Shown: positions 34,398-49,300, counted from the first letter of the stretch. The stretch is DNA of 64,000 nucleotides from Mesostigma viride (GCA_009746045.1 RPFO01000085.1:500439-564438), one strand, 5' to 3'. A program made the numbers and translations. Notes: generated from the letters alone by a model not told the origin.

Positions 34398-37300
34398 ATG
34401 GCGCGCAGTAGCTACCGTGGAGGCGCGCTAGCGCTGGTGTTTGTTTGCCTCGTCCTCACGCTGCCTGCCTGGTCTGATGCGCGCGGCGACAGCCAGCGGG
34501 AGGGGGGAGTTGCTGCGCATGTGGGCACGCATGCTAGTGACTTTGAAGCCCTTGCCGATGCAGCAAGCGACCTGGCGCGCGCCCAAGTTGGGGCCAAACC
34601 ACGGCGTTTGATGGCTCACCGACCTCCAGCTCGCCACGAGCGCCGCCTGATGGCAGAGGGGGGCGAGGGTGAGCTGGCGTTGGATGCCAGTGTTAAGGAT
34701 GAATTGGCAGTGGATGCCAGAAACTACCCTGACAGCCGTTCGGGTGAGAGCACTTGCGCGGACGGTCCATGCCCGGCGGAGGGGGTCGGCCTGGACCCTG
34801 GAATTGAGGAGCGGCTGCGGGAGCGGCTGGCGCTGCGGGAAGCCGCCTTGGCCAAGGAGCATCAAGCCGCCAGCCCAGATGGCAGCACAGGTGGCAGGAC
34901 AGGTGGCGCCACGGTCGTAAGTGGGTGCGAGCATGCGTCGCTCTATAGCTGCCCGGAGTGCGGTGCTGGCGGCAACTGCGTCCCCTTGACGCAGCGCTGC
35001 CTGTGCCATTTTGGCTTCCACGGCCGGCGGTGCGAGCGCTACGGCGTCCCCCACTGCGAGCGCTACGCGGGCCACCCAGGCGGGTCGCCCACGCGCCACC
35101 TGGCCACCGCCATGCGGGCGCGCGGCGTGCACCTCTCCTGCACCTGCTTGGCCGAGCTGGAAGCCGCGTGGCAGGAGACGGGGAACGCCAGTAGCGAGGT
35201 ATGTGGGAGGTAGTGTGCGCCATGACGATGTGTCGCTACAGTAGCTTGGAAAATGGGCTCTGCTGGTGCGATACACACTTTTGGCCCACAAAAATGCTCT
35301 TTGTTTACAAACAAATCGGGCTGGGACGAGCCTGTGTTGATGTTTGAGTCGTTTCCATCCCCGCTGCAATGGGTGAAGCCATGTCTAGGTGCCCCGTCAA
35401 CAGACCTGTTTCTCTTGAAAACAGCCTGAATCAGTTTGTTTTTCAGAACAACCCTACCCAATCTTTCTCTCGAGATCATCCCCAACCTGTCTTTGATCGC
35501 GCCCCTTTTTTCTCTCGAGGTCATCCCCAACCTGTCTTTGATCGTGCCCCTTTTTTCTCTCGAGATCATCCCCAACCTGTCTTTGATCGCGCCCCTTTTT
35601 TCTCTCGAGATCATCCCCAACCTGTCTTTGATCGCGCCCCTTTTTTCTCTCGAGATCATCCCCAACCTGTCTTTGATCGCGCCCCTTTTTTCTCTCGAGA
35701 TCATCCCCAACCTGTCTTTGATCGCGCCCCTTTTTTCTCTCGAGATCATCCCCAACCTGTCCTTGATCGCGCCCCTTTTTTCTCTCGAGATCATCCCCCA
35801 CCTGTCTTTGATCGCGCCCCTTTTTTCTCTCGAGATCATCCCCAACCTGTCTTTGATCGCGCCCCTTTTTTCTCTCGAGATCATCCCCAACCTGTCTTTG
35901 ATCGCGCCCCTTTTTTCTCTCGAGATCATCCCCCACCTGTCTTTGATCGCGCCCCTTTTTTCTCTCGAGATCATCCCCAACCTGTCTTTGATCGCGCCCC
36001 TTTTTTCTCTCGAGATCATCCCCAACCTGTCTTTGATCGCGCCCCTTTTTTCTCTCGAGATCATCCCCCACCTGTCTTTGATCGCGCCCCTTTTTTCTCT
36101 CGAGATCATCCCCAACCTGTCTTTGATCGCGCCCCTTTTTTCTCTCGAGATCATCCCCAACCTGTCTTTGATCGCGCCCTTTTTTCTCTCGAGATCATCC
36201 CCAACCTGTCTTTGATCGCGCCCCTTTTTTCTCTCGAGATCATCCCCAACCTGTCTTTGATCGCGCCCCTTTTTTCTCTCGAGATCATCCCCAACCTGTC
36301 TTTGATCGCGCCCCTTTTTTCTCTCGAGATCATCCCCAACCTGTCTTTGATCGCGCCCCTTTTTTCTCTCGAGATCATCCCCAACCTGTCTTTGATCGCG
36401 CCCCTTTTTTCTCTCGAGATCATCCCCAACCTGTCTTTGATCGCGCCCCTTTTTTCTCTCGAGATCATCCCCAACCTGTCTTTGATCGCGCCCCTTTTTT
36501 CTCTCGAGATCATCCCCAACCTGTCTTTGATCGCGCCCCTTTTTTCTCTCGAGATCATCCCCAACCTGTCTTTGATCGCGCCCCTTTTTTCTCTCGAGAT
36601 CATCCCCAACCTGTCTTTGATCGCGCCCCTTTTTTCTCTCGAGATCATCCCCAACCTGTCTTTGATCGCGCCCCTTTTTTCTCTCGAGATCATCCCCAAC
36701 CTGTCTTTGATCGCGCCCCTTTTTTCTCTCGAGATCATCCCCAACCTGTCTTTGATCGCGCCCCTTTTTTCTCTCGAGATCATCCCCAACCTGTCTTTGA
36801 TCGCGCCCCTTTTTTCTCTCGAGATCATCCCCAACCTGTCTTTGATCGCGCCCCTTTTTTCTCTCGAGATCATCCCCAACCTGTCTTTGATCGCGCCCCT
36901 TTTTTCTCTCGAGATCATCCCCAACCTGTCTTTGATCGCGCCCCTTTTTTCTCTCGAGATCATCCCCAACCTGTCTTTGATCGCGCCCCTTTTTTCTCTC
37001 GAGATCATCCCCCACCTGTCTTTGATCGCGCCCCTTTTTTCTCTCGAGATCATCCCCAACCTGTCTTTGATCGCGCCCCTTTTTTCTCTCGAGATCATCC
37101 CCAACCTGTCTTTGATCGCGCCCCTTTTTTCTCTCGAGATCATCCCCAACCTGTCTTTGATCGCGCCCCTTTTTTCTCTCGAGATCATCCCCAACCTGTC
37201 TTTGATCGCGCCCCTTTTTTCTCTCGAGATCATCCCCAACCTGTCTTTGATCGCGCCCCTTTTTTCTCTCGAGATCATCCCCAACCTGTCTTTGATCGCG

Positions 37301-40300
37301 CCCCTTTTTTCTCTCGAGATCATCCCCAACCTGTCTTTGATCGCGCCCCTTTTTTCTCTCGAGATCATCCCCAACCTGTCTTTGATCGCGCCCCTTTTTT
37401 CTCTCGAGATCATCCCCAACCTGTCTTTGATCGCGCCCCTTTTTTCTCTCGAGATCATCCCCAACCTGTCTTTGATCGCGCCCCTTTTTTCTCTCGAGAT
37501 CATCCCCAACCTGTCTTTGATCGCGCCCCTTTTTTCTCTCGAGATCATCCCCAACCTGTCTTTGATCGCGCCCCTTTTTTCTCTCGAGATCATCCCCAAC
37601 CTGTCTTTGATCGCGCCCCTTTTTTCTCTCGAGATCATCCCCAACCTGTCTTTGATCGCGCCCCTTTTTTCTCTCGAGATCATCCCCAACCTGTCTTTGA
37701 TCGCGCCCCTTTTTTCTCTCGAGATCATCCCCAACCTGTCTTTGATCGCGCCCCTTTTTTCTCTCGAGATCATCCCCAACCTGTCTTTGATCGCGCCCCT
37801 TTTTTCTCTCGAGATCATCCCCAACCTGTCTTTGATCGCGCCCCTTTTTTCTCTCGAGATCATCCCCAACCTGTCTTTGATCGCGCCCCTTTTTTCTCTC
37901 GAGATCATCCCCAACCTGTCTTTGATCGCGCCCCTTTTTTCTCTCGAGATCATCCCCAACCTGTCTTTGATCGCGCCCCTTTTTTCTCTCGAGATCATCC
38001 CCAACCTGTCTTTGATCGCGCCCCTTTTTTCTCTCGAGATCATCCCCAACCTGTCTTTGATCGCGCCCCTTTTTTCTCTCGAGATCATCCCCAACCTGTC
38101 TTTGATCGCGCCCCTTTTTTCTCTCGAGATCATCCCCAACCTGTCTTTGATCGCGCCCCTTTTTTCTCTCGAGATCATCCCCAACCTGTCTTTGATCGCG
38201 CCCCTTTTTTCTCTCGAGATCATCCCCAACCTGTCTTTGATCGCGCCCCTTTTTTCTCTCGAGATCATCCCCAACCTGTCTTTGATCGCGCCCCTTTTTT
38301 CTCTCGAGATCATCCCCAACCTGTCTTTGATCGCGCCCCTTTTTTCTCTCGAGATCATCCCCAACCTGTCTTTGATCGCGCCCCTTTTTTCTCTCGAGAT
38401 CATCCCCAACCTGTCTTTGATCGCGCCCCTTTTTTCTCTCGAGATCATCCCCAACCTGTCTTTGATCGCGCCCCTTTTTTCTCTCGAGATCATCCCCAAC
38501 CTGTCTTTGATCGCGCCCCTTTTTTCTCTCGAGATCATCCCCAACCTGTCTTTGATCGCGCCCCTTTTTTCTCTCGAGATCATCCCCAACCTGTCTTTGA
38601 TCGCGCCCCTTTTTTCTCTCGAGATCATCCCCAACCTGTCTTTGATCGCGCCCCTTTTTTCTCTCGAGATCATCCCCAACCTGTCTTTGATCGCGCCCCT
38701 TTTTTCTCTCGAGATCATCCCCAACCTGTCTTTGATCGCGCCCCTTTTTTCTCTCGAGATCATCCCCAACCTGTCTTTGATCGCGCCCCTTTTTTCTCTC
38801 GAGATCATCCCCAACCTGTCTTTGATCGCGCCCCTTTTTTCTCTCGAGATCATCCCCAACCTGTCTTTGATCGCGCCCCTTTTTTCTCTCGAGATCATCC
38901 CCAACCTGTCTTTGATCGCGCCCCTTTTTTCTCTCGAGATCATCCCCAACCTGTCTTTGATCGCGCCCCTTTTTTCTCTCGAGATCATCCCCAACCTGTC
39001 TTTGATCGCGCCCCTTTTTTCTCTCGAGATCATCCCCAACCTGTCTTTGATCGCGCCCCTTTTTTCTCTCGAGATCATCCCCAACCTGTCTTTGATCGCG
39101 CCCCTTTTTTCTCTCGAGATCATCCCCAACCTGTCTTTGATCGCGCCCCTTTTTTCTCTCGAGATCATCCCCAACCTGTCTTTGATCGCGCCCCTTTTTT
39201 CTCTCGAGATCATCCCCAACCTGTCTTTGATCGCGCCCCTTTTTTCTCTCGAGATCATCCCCAACCTGTCTTTGATCGCGCCCCTTTTTTCTCTCGAGAT
39301 CATCCCCAACCTGTCTTTGATCGCGCCCCTTTTTTCTCTCGAGATCATCCCCAACCTGTCTTTGATCGCGCCCCTTTTTTCTCTCGAGATCATCCCCAAC
39401 CTGTCTTTGATCGCGCCCCTTTTTTCTCTCGAGATCATCCCCAACCTGTCTTTGATCGCGCCCCTTTTTTCTCTCGAGATCATCCCCAACCTGTCTTTGA
39501 TCGCGCCCCTTTTTTCTCTCGAGATCATCCCCAACCTGTCTTTGATCGCGCCCCTTTTTTCTCTCGAGATCATCCCCAACCTGTCTTTGATCGCGCCCCT
39601 TTTTTCTCTCGAGATCATCCCCAACCTGTCTTTGATCGCGCCCCTTTTTTCTCTCGAGATCATCCCCAACCTGTCTTTGATCGCGCCCCTTTTTTCTCTC
39701 GAGATCATCCCCAACCTGTCTTTGATCGCGCCCCTTTTTTCTCTCGAGATCATCCCCAACCTGTCTTTGATCGCGCCCCTTTTTTCTCTCGAGATCATCC
39801 CCAACCTGTCTTTGATCGCGCCCCTTTTTTCTCTCGAGATCATCCCCAACCTGTCTTTGATCGCGCCCCTTTTTTCTCTCGAGATCATCCCCAACCTGTC
39901 TTTGATCGCGCCCCTTTTTTCTCTCGAGATCATCCCCAACCTGTCTTTGATCGCGCCCCTTTTTTCTCTCGAGATCATCCCCAACCTGTCTTTGATCGCG
40001 CCCCTTTTTTCTCTCGAGATCATCCCCAACCTGTCTTTGATCGCGCCCCTTTTTTCTCTCGAGATCATCCCCAACCTGTCTTTGATCGCGCCCCTTTTTT
40101 CTCTCGAGATCATCCCCAACCTGTCTTTGATCGCGCCCCTTTTTTCTCTCGAGATCATCCCCAACCTGTCTTTGATCGCGCCCCTTTTTTCTCTCGAGAT
40201 CATCCCCAACCTGTCTTTGATCGCGCCCCTTTTTTCTCTCGAGATCATCCCCAACCTGTCTTTGATCGCGCCCCTTTTTTCTCTCGAGATCATCCCCAAC

Positions 40301-43300
40301 CTGTCTTTGATCGCGCCCCTTTTTTCTCTCGAGATCATCCCCAACCTGTCTTTGATCGCGCCCCTTTTTTCTCTCGAGATCATCCCCAACCTGTCTTTGA
40401 TCGCGCCCCTTTTTTCTCTCGAGATCATCCCCAACCTGTCTTTGATCGCGCCCCTTTTTTCTCTCGAGATCATCCCCAACCTGTCTTTGATCGCGCCCCT
40501 TTTTTCTCTCGAGATCATCCCCAACCTGTCTTTGATCGCGCCCCTTTTTTCTCTCGAGATCATCCCCAACCTGTCTTTGATCGCGCCCCTTTTTTCTCTC
40601 GAGATCATCCCCAACCTGTCTTTGATCGCGCCCCTTTTTTCTCTCGAGATCATCCCCAACCTGTCTTTGATCGCGCCCCTTTTTTCTCTCGAGATCATCC
40701 CCAACCTGTCTTTGATCGCGCCCCTTTTTTCTCTCGAGATCATCCCCAACCTGTCTTTGATCGCGCCCCTTTTTTCTCTCGAGATCATCCCCAACCTGTC
40801 TTTGATCGCGCCCCTTTTTTCTCTCGAGATCATCCCCAACCTGTCTTTGATCGCGCCCCTTTTTTCTCTCGAGATCATCCCCAACCTGTCTTTGATCGCG
40901 CCCCTTTTTTCTCTCGAGATCATCCCCAACCTGTCTTTGATCGCGCCCCTTTTTTCTCTCGAGATCATCCCCAACCTGTCTTTGATCGCGCCCCTTTTTT
41001 CTCTCGAGATCATCCCCAACCTGTCTTTGATCGCGCCCCTTTTTTCTCTCGAGATCATCCCCAACCTGTCTTTGATCGCGCCCCTTTTTTCTCTCGAGAT
41101 CATCCCCAACCTGTCTTTGATCGCGCCCCTTTTTTCTCTCGAGATCATCCCCAACCTGTCTTTGATCGCGCCCCTTTTTTCTCTCGAGATCATCCCCAAC
41201 CTGTCTTTGATCGCGCCCCTTTTTTCTCTCGAGATCATCCCCAACCTGTCTTTGATCGCGCCCCTTTTTTCTCTCGAGATCATCCCCAACCTGTCTTTGA
41301 TCGCGCCCCTTTTTTCTCTCGAGATCATCCCCAACCTGTCTTTGATCGCGCCCCTTTTTTCTCTCGAGATCATCCCCAACCTGTCTTTGATCGCGCCCCT
41401 TTTTTCTCTCGAGATCATCCCCAACCTGTCTTTGATCGCGCCCCTTTTTTCTCTCGAGATCATCCCCAACCTGTCTTTGATCGCGCCCCTTTTTTCTCTC
41501 GAGATCATCCCCAACCTGTCTTTGATCGCGCCCCTTTTTTCTCTCGAGATCATCCCCAACCTGTCTTTGATCGCGCCCCTTTTTTCTCTCGAGATCATCC
41601 CCAACCTGTCTTTGATCGCGCCCCTTTTTTCTCTCGAGATCATCCCCAACCTGTCTTTGATCGCGCCCCTTTTTTCTCTCGAGATCATCCCCAACCTGTC
41701 TTTGATCGCGCCCCTTTTTTCTCTCGAGATCATCCCCAACCTGTCTTTGATCGCGCCCCTTTTTTCTCTCGAGATCATCCCCAACCTGTCTTTGATCGCG
41801 CCCCTTTTTTCTCTCGAGATCATCCCCAACCTGTCTTTGATCGCGCCCCTTTTTTCTCTCGAGATCATCCCCAACCTGTCTTTGATCGCGCCCCTTTTTT
41901 CTCTCGAGATCATCCCCAACCTGTCTTTGATCGCGCCCCTTTTTTCTCTCGAGATCATCCCCAACCTGTCTTTGATCGCGCCCCTTTTTTCTCTCGAGAT
42001 CATCCCCAACCTGTCTTTGATCGCGCCCCTTTTTTCTCTCGAGATCATCCCCAACCTGTCTTTGATCGCGCCCCTTTTTTCTCTCGAGATCATCCCCAAC
42101 CTGTCTTTGATCGCGCCCCTTTTTTCTCTCGAGATCATCCCCAACCTGTCTTTGATCGCGCCCCTTTTTTCTCTCGAGATCATCCCCAACCTGTCTTTGA
42201 TCGCGCCCCTTTTTTCTCTCGAGATCATCCCCAACCTGTCTTTGATCGCGCCCCTTTTTTCTCTCGAGATCATCCCCAACCTGTCTTTGATCGCGCCCCT
42301 TTTTTCTCTCGAGATCATCCCCAACCTGTCTTTGATCGCGCCCCTTTTTTCTCTCGAGATCATCCCCAACCTGTCTTTGATCGCGCCCCTTTTTTCTCTC
42401 GAGATCATCCCCAACCTGTCTTTGATCGCGCCCCTTTTTTCTCTCGAGATCATCCCCAACCTGTCTTTGATCGCGCCCCTTTTTTCTCTCGAGATCATCC
42501 CCAACCTGTCTTTGATCGCGCCCCTTTTTTCTCTCGAGATCATCCCCAACCTGTCTTTGATCGCGCCCCTTTTTTCTCTCGAGATCATCCCCAACCTGTC
42601 TTTGATCGCGCCCCTTTTTTCTCTCGAGATCATCCCCAACCTGTCTTTGATCGCGCCCCTTTTTTCTCTCGAGATCATCCCCAACCTGTCTTTGATCGCG
42701 CCCCTTTTTTCTCTCGAGATCATCCCCAACCTGTCTTTGATCGCGCCCCTTTTTTCTCTCGAGATCATCCCCAACCTGTCTTTGATCGCGCCCCTTTTTT
42801 CTCTCGAGATCATCCCCAACCTGTCTTTGATCGCGCCCCTTTTTTCTCTCGAGATCATCCCCAACCTGTCTTTGATCGCGCCCCTTTTTTCTCTCGAGAT
42901 CATCCCCAACCTGTCTTTGATCGCGCCCCTTTTTTCTCTCGAGATCATCCCCAACCTGTCTTTGATCGCGCCCCTTTTTTCTCTCGAGATCATCCCCAAC
43001 CTGTCTTTGATCGCGCCCCTTTTTTCTCTCGAGATCATCCCCAACCTGTCTTTGATCGCGCCCCTTTTTTCTCTCGAGATCATCCCCAACCTGTCTTTGA
43101 TCGCGCCCCTTTTTTCTCTCGAGATCATCCCCAACCTGTCTTTGATCGCGCCCCTTTTTTCTCTCGAGATCATCCCCAACCTGTCTTTGATCGCGCCCCT
43201 TTTTTCTCTCGAGATCATCCCCAACCTGTCTTTGATCGCGCCCCTTTTTTCTCTCGAGATCATCCCCAACCTGTCTTTGATCGCGCCCCTTTTTTCTCTC

Positions 43301-46300
43301 GAGATCATCCCCAACCTGTCTTTGATCGCGCCCCTTTTTTCTCTCGAGATCATCCCCAACCTGTCTTTGATCGCGCCCCTTTTTTCTCTCGAGATCATCC
43401 CCAACCTGTCTTTGATCGCGCCCCTTTTTTCTCTCGAGATCATCCCCAACCTGTCTTTGATCGCGCCCCTTTTTTCTCTCGAGATCATCCCCAACCTGTC
43501 TTTGATCGCGCCCCTTTTTTCTCTCGAGATCATCCCCAACCTGTCTTTGATCGCGCCCCTTTTTTCTCTCGAGATCATCCCCAACCTGTCTTTGATCGCG
43601 CCCCTTTTTTCTCTCGAGATCATCCCCAACCTGTCTTTGATCGCGCCCCTTTTTTCTCTCGAGATCATCCCCAACCTGTCTTTGATCGCGCCCCTTTTTT
43701 CTCTCGAGATCATCCCCAACCTGTCTTTGATCGCGCCCCTTTTTTCTCTCGAGATCATCCCCAACCTGTCTTTGATCGCGCCCCTTTTTTCTCTCGAGAT
43801 CATCCCCAACCTGTCTTTGATCGCGCCCTTTTTTCTCTCGAGATCATCCCCAACCTGTCTTTGATCGCGCCCCTTTTTTCTCTCGAGATCATCCCCAACC
43901 TGTCTTTGATCGCGCCCCTTTTTTCTCTCGAGATCATCCCCAACCTGTCTTTGATCGCGCCCCTTTTTTCTCTCGAGATCATCCCCAACCTGTCTTTGAT
44001 CGCGCCCCTTTTTTCTCTCGAGATCATCCCCAACCTGTCTTTGATCGCGCCCCTTTTTTCTCTCGAGATCATCCCCAACCTGTCTTTGATCGCGCCCCTT
44101 TTTTCTCTCGAGATCATCCCCAACCTGTCTTTGATCGCGCCCCTTTTTTCTCTCGAGATCATCCCCAACCTGTCTTTGATCGCGCCCCTTTTTTCTCTCG
44201 AGATCATCCCCAACCTGTCTTTGATCGCGCCCCTTTTTTCTCTCGAGATCATCCCCAACCTGTCTTTGATCGCGCCCCTTTTTTCTCTCGAGATCATCCC
44301 CAACCTGTCTTTGATCGCGCCCCTTTTTTCTCTCGAGATCATCCCCAACCTGTCTTTGATCGCGCCCCTTTTTTCTCTCGAGATCATCCCCAACCTGTCT
44401 TTGATCGCGCCCCTTTTTTCTCTCGAGATCATCCCCAACCTGTCTTTGATCGCGCCCCTTTTTTCTCTCGAGATCATCCCCAACCTGTCTTTGATCGCGC
44501 CCCTTTTTTCTCTCGAGATCATCCCCAACCTGTCTTTGATCGCGCCCCTTTTTTCTCTCGAGATCATCCCCAACCTGTCTTTGATCGCGCCCCTTTTTTC
44601 TCTCGAGATCATCCCCAACCTGTCTTTGATCGCGCCCCTTTTTTCTCTCGAGATCATCCCCAACCTGTCTTTGATCGCGCCCCTTTTTTCTCTCGAGATC
44701 ATCCCCAACCTGTCTTTGATCGCGCCCCTTTTTTCTCTCGAGATCATCCCCAACCTGTCTTTGATCGCGCCCCTTTTTTCTCTCGAGATCATCCCCAACC
44801 TGTCTTTGATCGCGCCCCTTTTTTCTCTCGAGATCATCCCCAACCTGTCTTTGATCGCGCCCCTTTTTTCTCTCGAGATCATCCCCAACCTGTCTTTGAT
44901 CGCGCCCCTTTTTTCTCTCGAGATCATCCCCAACCTGTCTTTGATCGCGCCCCTTTTTTCTCTCGAGATCATCCCCAACCTGTCTTTGATCGCGCCCCTT
45001 TTTTCTCTCGAGATCATCCCCAACCTGTCTTTGATCGCGCCCCTTTTTTCTCTCGAGATCATCCCCAACCTGTCTTTGATCGCGCCCCTTTTTTCTCTCG
45101 AGATCATCCCCAACCTGTCTTTGATCGCGCCCCTTTTTTCTCTCGAGATCATCCCCAACCTGTCTTTGATCGCGCCCCTTTTTTCTCTCGAGATCATCCC
45201 CAACCTGTCTTTGATCGCGCCCCTTTTTTCTCTCGAGATCATCCCCAACCTGTCTTTGATCGCGCCCCTTTTTTCTCTCGAGATCATCCCCAACCTGTCT
45301 TTGATCGCGCCCCTTTTTTCTCTCGAGATCATCCCCAACCTGTCTTTGATCGCGCCCCTTTTTTCTCTCGAGATCATCCCCAACCTGTCTTTGATCGCGC
45401 CCCTTTTTTCTCTCGAGATCATCCCCAACCTGTCTTTGATCGCGCCCCTTTTTTCTCTCGAGATCATCCCCAACCTGTCTTTGATCGCGCCCCTTTTTTC
45501 TCTCGAGATCATCCCCAACCTGTCTTTGATCGCGCCCCTTTTTTCTCTCGAGATCATCCCCAACCTGTCTTTGATCGCGCCCCTTTTTTCTCTCGAGATC
45601 ATCCCCAACCTGTCTTTGATCGCGCCCCTTTTTTCTCTCGAGATCATCCCCAACCTGTCTTTGATCGCGCCCCTTTTTTCTCTCGAGATCATCCCCAACC
45701 TGTCTTTGATCGCGCCCCTTTTTTCTCTCGAGATCATCCCCAACCTGTCTTTGATCGCGCCCCTTTTTTCTCTCGAGATCATCCCCAACCTGTCTTTGAT
45801 CGCGCCCCTTTTTTCTCTCGAGATCATCCCCAACCTGTCTTTGATCGCGCCCCTTTTTTCTCTCGAGATCATCCCCAACCTGTCTTTGATCGCGCCCCTT
45901 TTTTCTCTCGAGATCATCCCCAACCTGTCTTTGATCGCGCCCCTTTTTTCTCTCGAGATCATCCCCAACCTGTCTTTGATCGCGCCCCTTTTTTCTCTCG
46001 AGATCATCCCCAACCTGTCTTTGATCGCGCCCCTTTTTTCTCTCGAGATCATCCCCAACCTGTCTTTGATCGCGCCCCTTTTTTCTCTCGAGATCATCCC
46101 CAACCTGTCTTTGATCGCGCCCCTTTTTTCTCTCGAGATCATCCCCAACCTGTCTTTGATCGCGCCCCTTTTTTCTCTCGAGATCATCCCCAACCTGTCT
46201 TTGATCGCGCCCCTTTTTTCTCTCGAGATCATCCCCAACCTGTCTTTGATCGCGCCCCTTTTTTCTCTCGAGATCATCCCCAACCTGTCTTTGATCGCGC

Positions 46301-49300
46301 CCCTTTTTTCTCTCGAGATCATCCCCAACCTGTCTTTGATCGCGCCCCTTTTTTCTCTCGAGATCATCCCCAACCTGTCTTTGATCGCGCCCCTTTTTTC
46401 TCTCGAGATCATCCCCAACCTGTCTTTGATCGCGCCCCTTTTTTCTCTCGAGATCATCCCCAACCTGTCTTTGATCGCGCCCCTTTTTTCTCTCGAGATC
46501 ATCCCCAACCTGTCTTTGATCGCGCCCCTTTTTTCTCTCGAGATCATCCCCAACCTGTCTTTGATCGCGCCCCTTTTTTCTCTCGAGATCATCCCCAACC
46601 TGTCTTTGATCGCGCCCCTTTTTTCTCTCGAGATCATCCCCAACCTGTCTTTGATCGCGCCCCTTTTTTCTCTCGAGATCATCCCCAACCTGTCTTTGAT
46701 CGCGCCCCTTTTTCTCTCGAGATCATCCCCAACCTGTCTTTGATCGCGCCCCTTTTTTCTCTCGAGATCATCCCCAACCTGTCTTTGATCGCGCCCCTTT
46801 TTTCTCTCGAGATCATCCCCACCTGTCTTTGATCGCGCCCCTTTTTTCTCTCGAGATCATCCCCAACCTGTCTTTGATCGCGCCCCTTTTTTCTCTCGAG
46901 ATCATCCCCAACCTGTCTTTGATCGCGCCCCTTTTTTCTCTCGAGATCATCCCCACCTGTCTTTGATCGCGCCCCTTTTTTCTCTCGAGATCATCCCCAA
47001 CCTGTCTTTGATCGCGCCCCTTTTTCTCTCGAGATCATCCCCCACCTGTCTTTGATCGCGCCCCTTTTTTCTCTCGAGATCATCCCCAACCTGTCTTTGA
47101 TCGCGCCCCTTTTTCTCTCGAGATCATCCCCACCTGTCTTTGATCGCGCCCCTTTTTTCTCTCGAGATCATCCCCAACCTGTCTTTGATCGCGCCCCTTT
47201 TTTCTCTCGAGATCATCCCCAACCTGTCTTTGATCGCGCCCTTTTTTCTCTCGAGATCATCCCCAACCTGTCTTTGATCGCGCCCCTTTTTTCTCTCGAG
47301 ATCATCCCCAACCTGTCTTTGATCGCGCCCCTTTTTTCTCTCGAGATCATCCCCAACCTGTCTTTGATCGCGCCCCTTTTTTCTCTCGAGATCATCCCCA
47401 ACCTGTCTTTGATCGCGCCCCTTTTTTCTCTCGAGATCATCCCCAACCTGTCTTTGATCGCGCCCCTTTTTTCTCTCGAGATCATCCCCAACCTGTCTTT
47501 GATCGCGCCCCTTTTTCTCTCGAGATCATCCCCAACCTGTCTTTGATCGCGCCCCTTTTTTCTCTCGAGATCATCCCCAACCTGTCTTTGATCGCGCCCC
47601 TTTTTCTCTCGAGATCATCCCCAACCTGTCTTTGATCGCGCCCCTTTTTTCTCTCGAGATCATCCCCAACCTGTCTTTGATCGCGCCCCTTTTTCTCTCG
47701 AGATCATCCCCAACCTGTCTTTGATCGCGCCCCTTTTTTCTCTCGAGATCATCCCCAACCTGTTTTGATCGCGCCCCTTTTTTCTCTCGAGATCATCCCC
47801 CACCTGTCTTTGATCGCGCCCCTTTTTTCTCTCGAGATCATCCCCAACCTGTCTTTGATCGCGCCCCTTTTTTCTCTCGAGATCATCCCCAACCTGTCTT
47901 TGATCGCGCCCCTTTTTTCTCTCGAGATCATCCCCACCTGTCTTTGATCGCGCCCCTTTTTTCTCTCGAGATCATCCCCACCTGTCTTTGATCGCGCCCC
48001 TTTTTCTCTCGAGATCATCCCCAACCTGTCTTTGATCGCGCCCCTTTTTTCTCTCGAGATCATCCCCAACCTGTCTTTGATCGCGCCCCTTTTTGCTCTC
48101 GAGATCATCCCCCACCTGTCTTTGATCGCGCCCCTTTTTTCTCTCGAGATCATCCCCAACCTGTCTTTGATCGCGCCCCTTTTTTCTCTCGAGATCATCC
48201 CCAACCTGTCTTTGATCGCGCCCCTTTTTTCTCTCGAGATCATCCCCAACCTGTCTTTGATCGCGCCCCTTTTTTCTCTCGAGATCATCCCCAACCTGTC
48301 TTTGATCGCGCCCCTTTTTTCTCTCGAGATCATCCCCAACCTGTCTTTGATCGCGCCCCTTTTTCTCTCGAGATCATCCCCACCTGTCTTTGATCGCGCC
48401 CCTTTTTTCTCTCGAGATCATCCCCAACCTGTCTTTGATCGCGCCCCTTTTTTCTCTCGAGATCATCCCCAACCTGTCCTTGATCACGCCCCTTTTTTCT
48501 CTCGAGATCATCCCCCACCTGTCTTTGATCGCGCCCCTTTTTTCTCTCGAGATCATCCCCCACCTGTCTTTGATCGCGCCCCTTTTTTCTCTCGAGATCA
48601 TCCCCAACCTGTCTTTGATCGCGCCCCTTTTTGCTCTCGAGATCATCCCCCACCTGTCTTTGATCGCGCCCCTTTTTTCTCTCGAGATCATCCCCAACCT
48701 GTCTTTGATCGCGCCCCTTTTTTCTCTCGAGATCATCCCCAACCTGTCTTTGATCGCGCTCCTTTTTTCTCTCGAGATCATCCCCAACCTGTCTTTGATC
48801 GCGCCCCTTTTTTCTTCAACAGAGAATCAAAAACATAATGGAAACATCTGGATTAAAGTTGGTTTAGTAGAACAACTCCCCACCGATAGCCAGTCTGATT
48901 TTAAGAACAATCCAAACCAGGCTACTTCTTAGTAATCTCCGAGTCAACTTGGGTCCCAATAGTAATCCTAACCATGAAAGGGAATAGTGCAAATAGTTGT
49001 AAGCCTTAAACAAAATTGCAACCATTTACATTAATGATGAAAAAAAACAGCAGTTTCTTTTCCCTTATTAAGAACAAACGTACCAATTTGTTTCATGAAA
49101 CAGCTACCCCCATCTCTTGTTTTAGAATGTTTTTTTTTTTTAATCAACCAGCGCATCCCAAGCCTAACCTTTCCTTCGGGGGGGGGGGGGGGGGGGGGGG
49201 GCAAATCCAAACCGTTTTTGGTTTCGGAGACCGTGGGAACCAGGATTCCCCCCTAATAACATTCTAGCTTGTTGGAAGAAGTATCCAAACCTCTCCGCTT

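Noticed and set aside
35369-43864. 2831-codon plus-strand ORF and 2552-codon minus-strand ORF
   Set aside because: They read through the 45-bp array. Two frames on each strand are stop-free because the unit is a multiple of three. The array lies inside an intron.
35461-48815. CRISPR array
   Set aside because: Units are head-to-tail with no spacers, and the setting is a eukaryotic intron.
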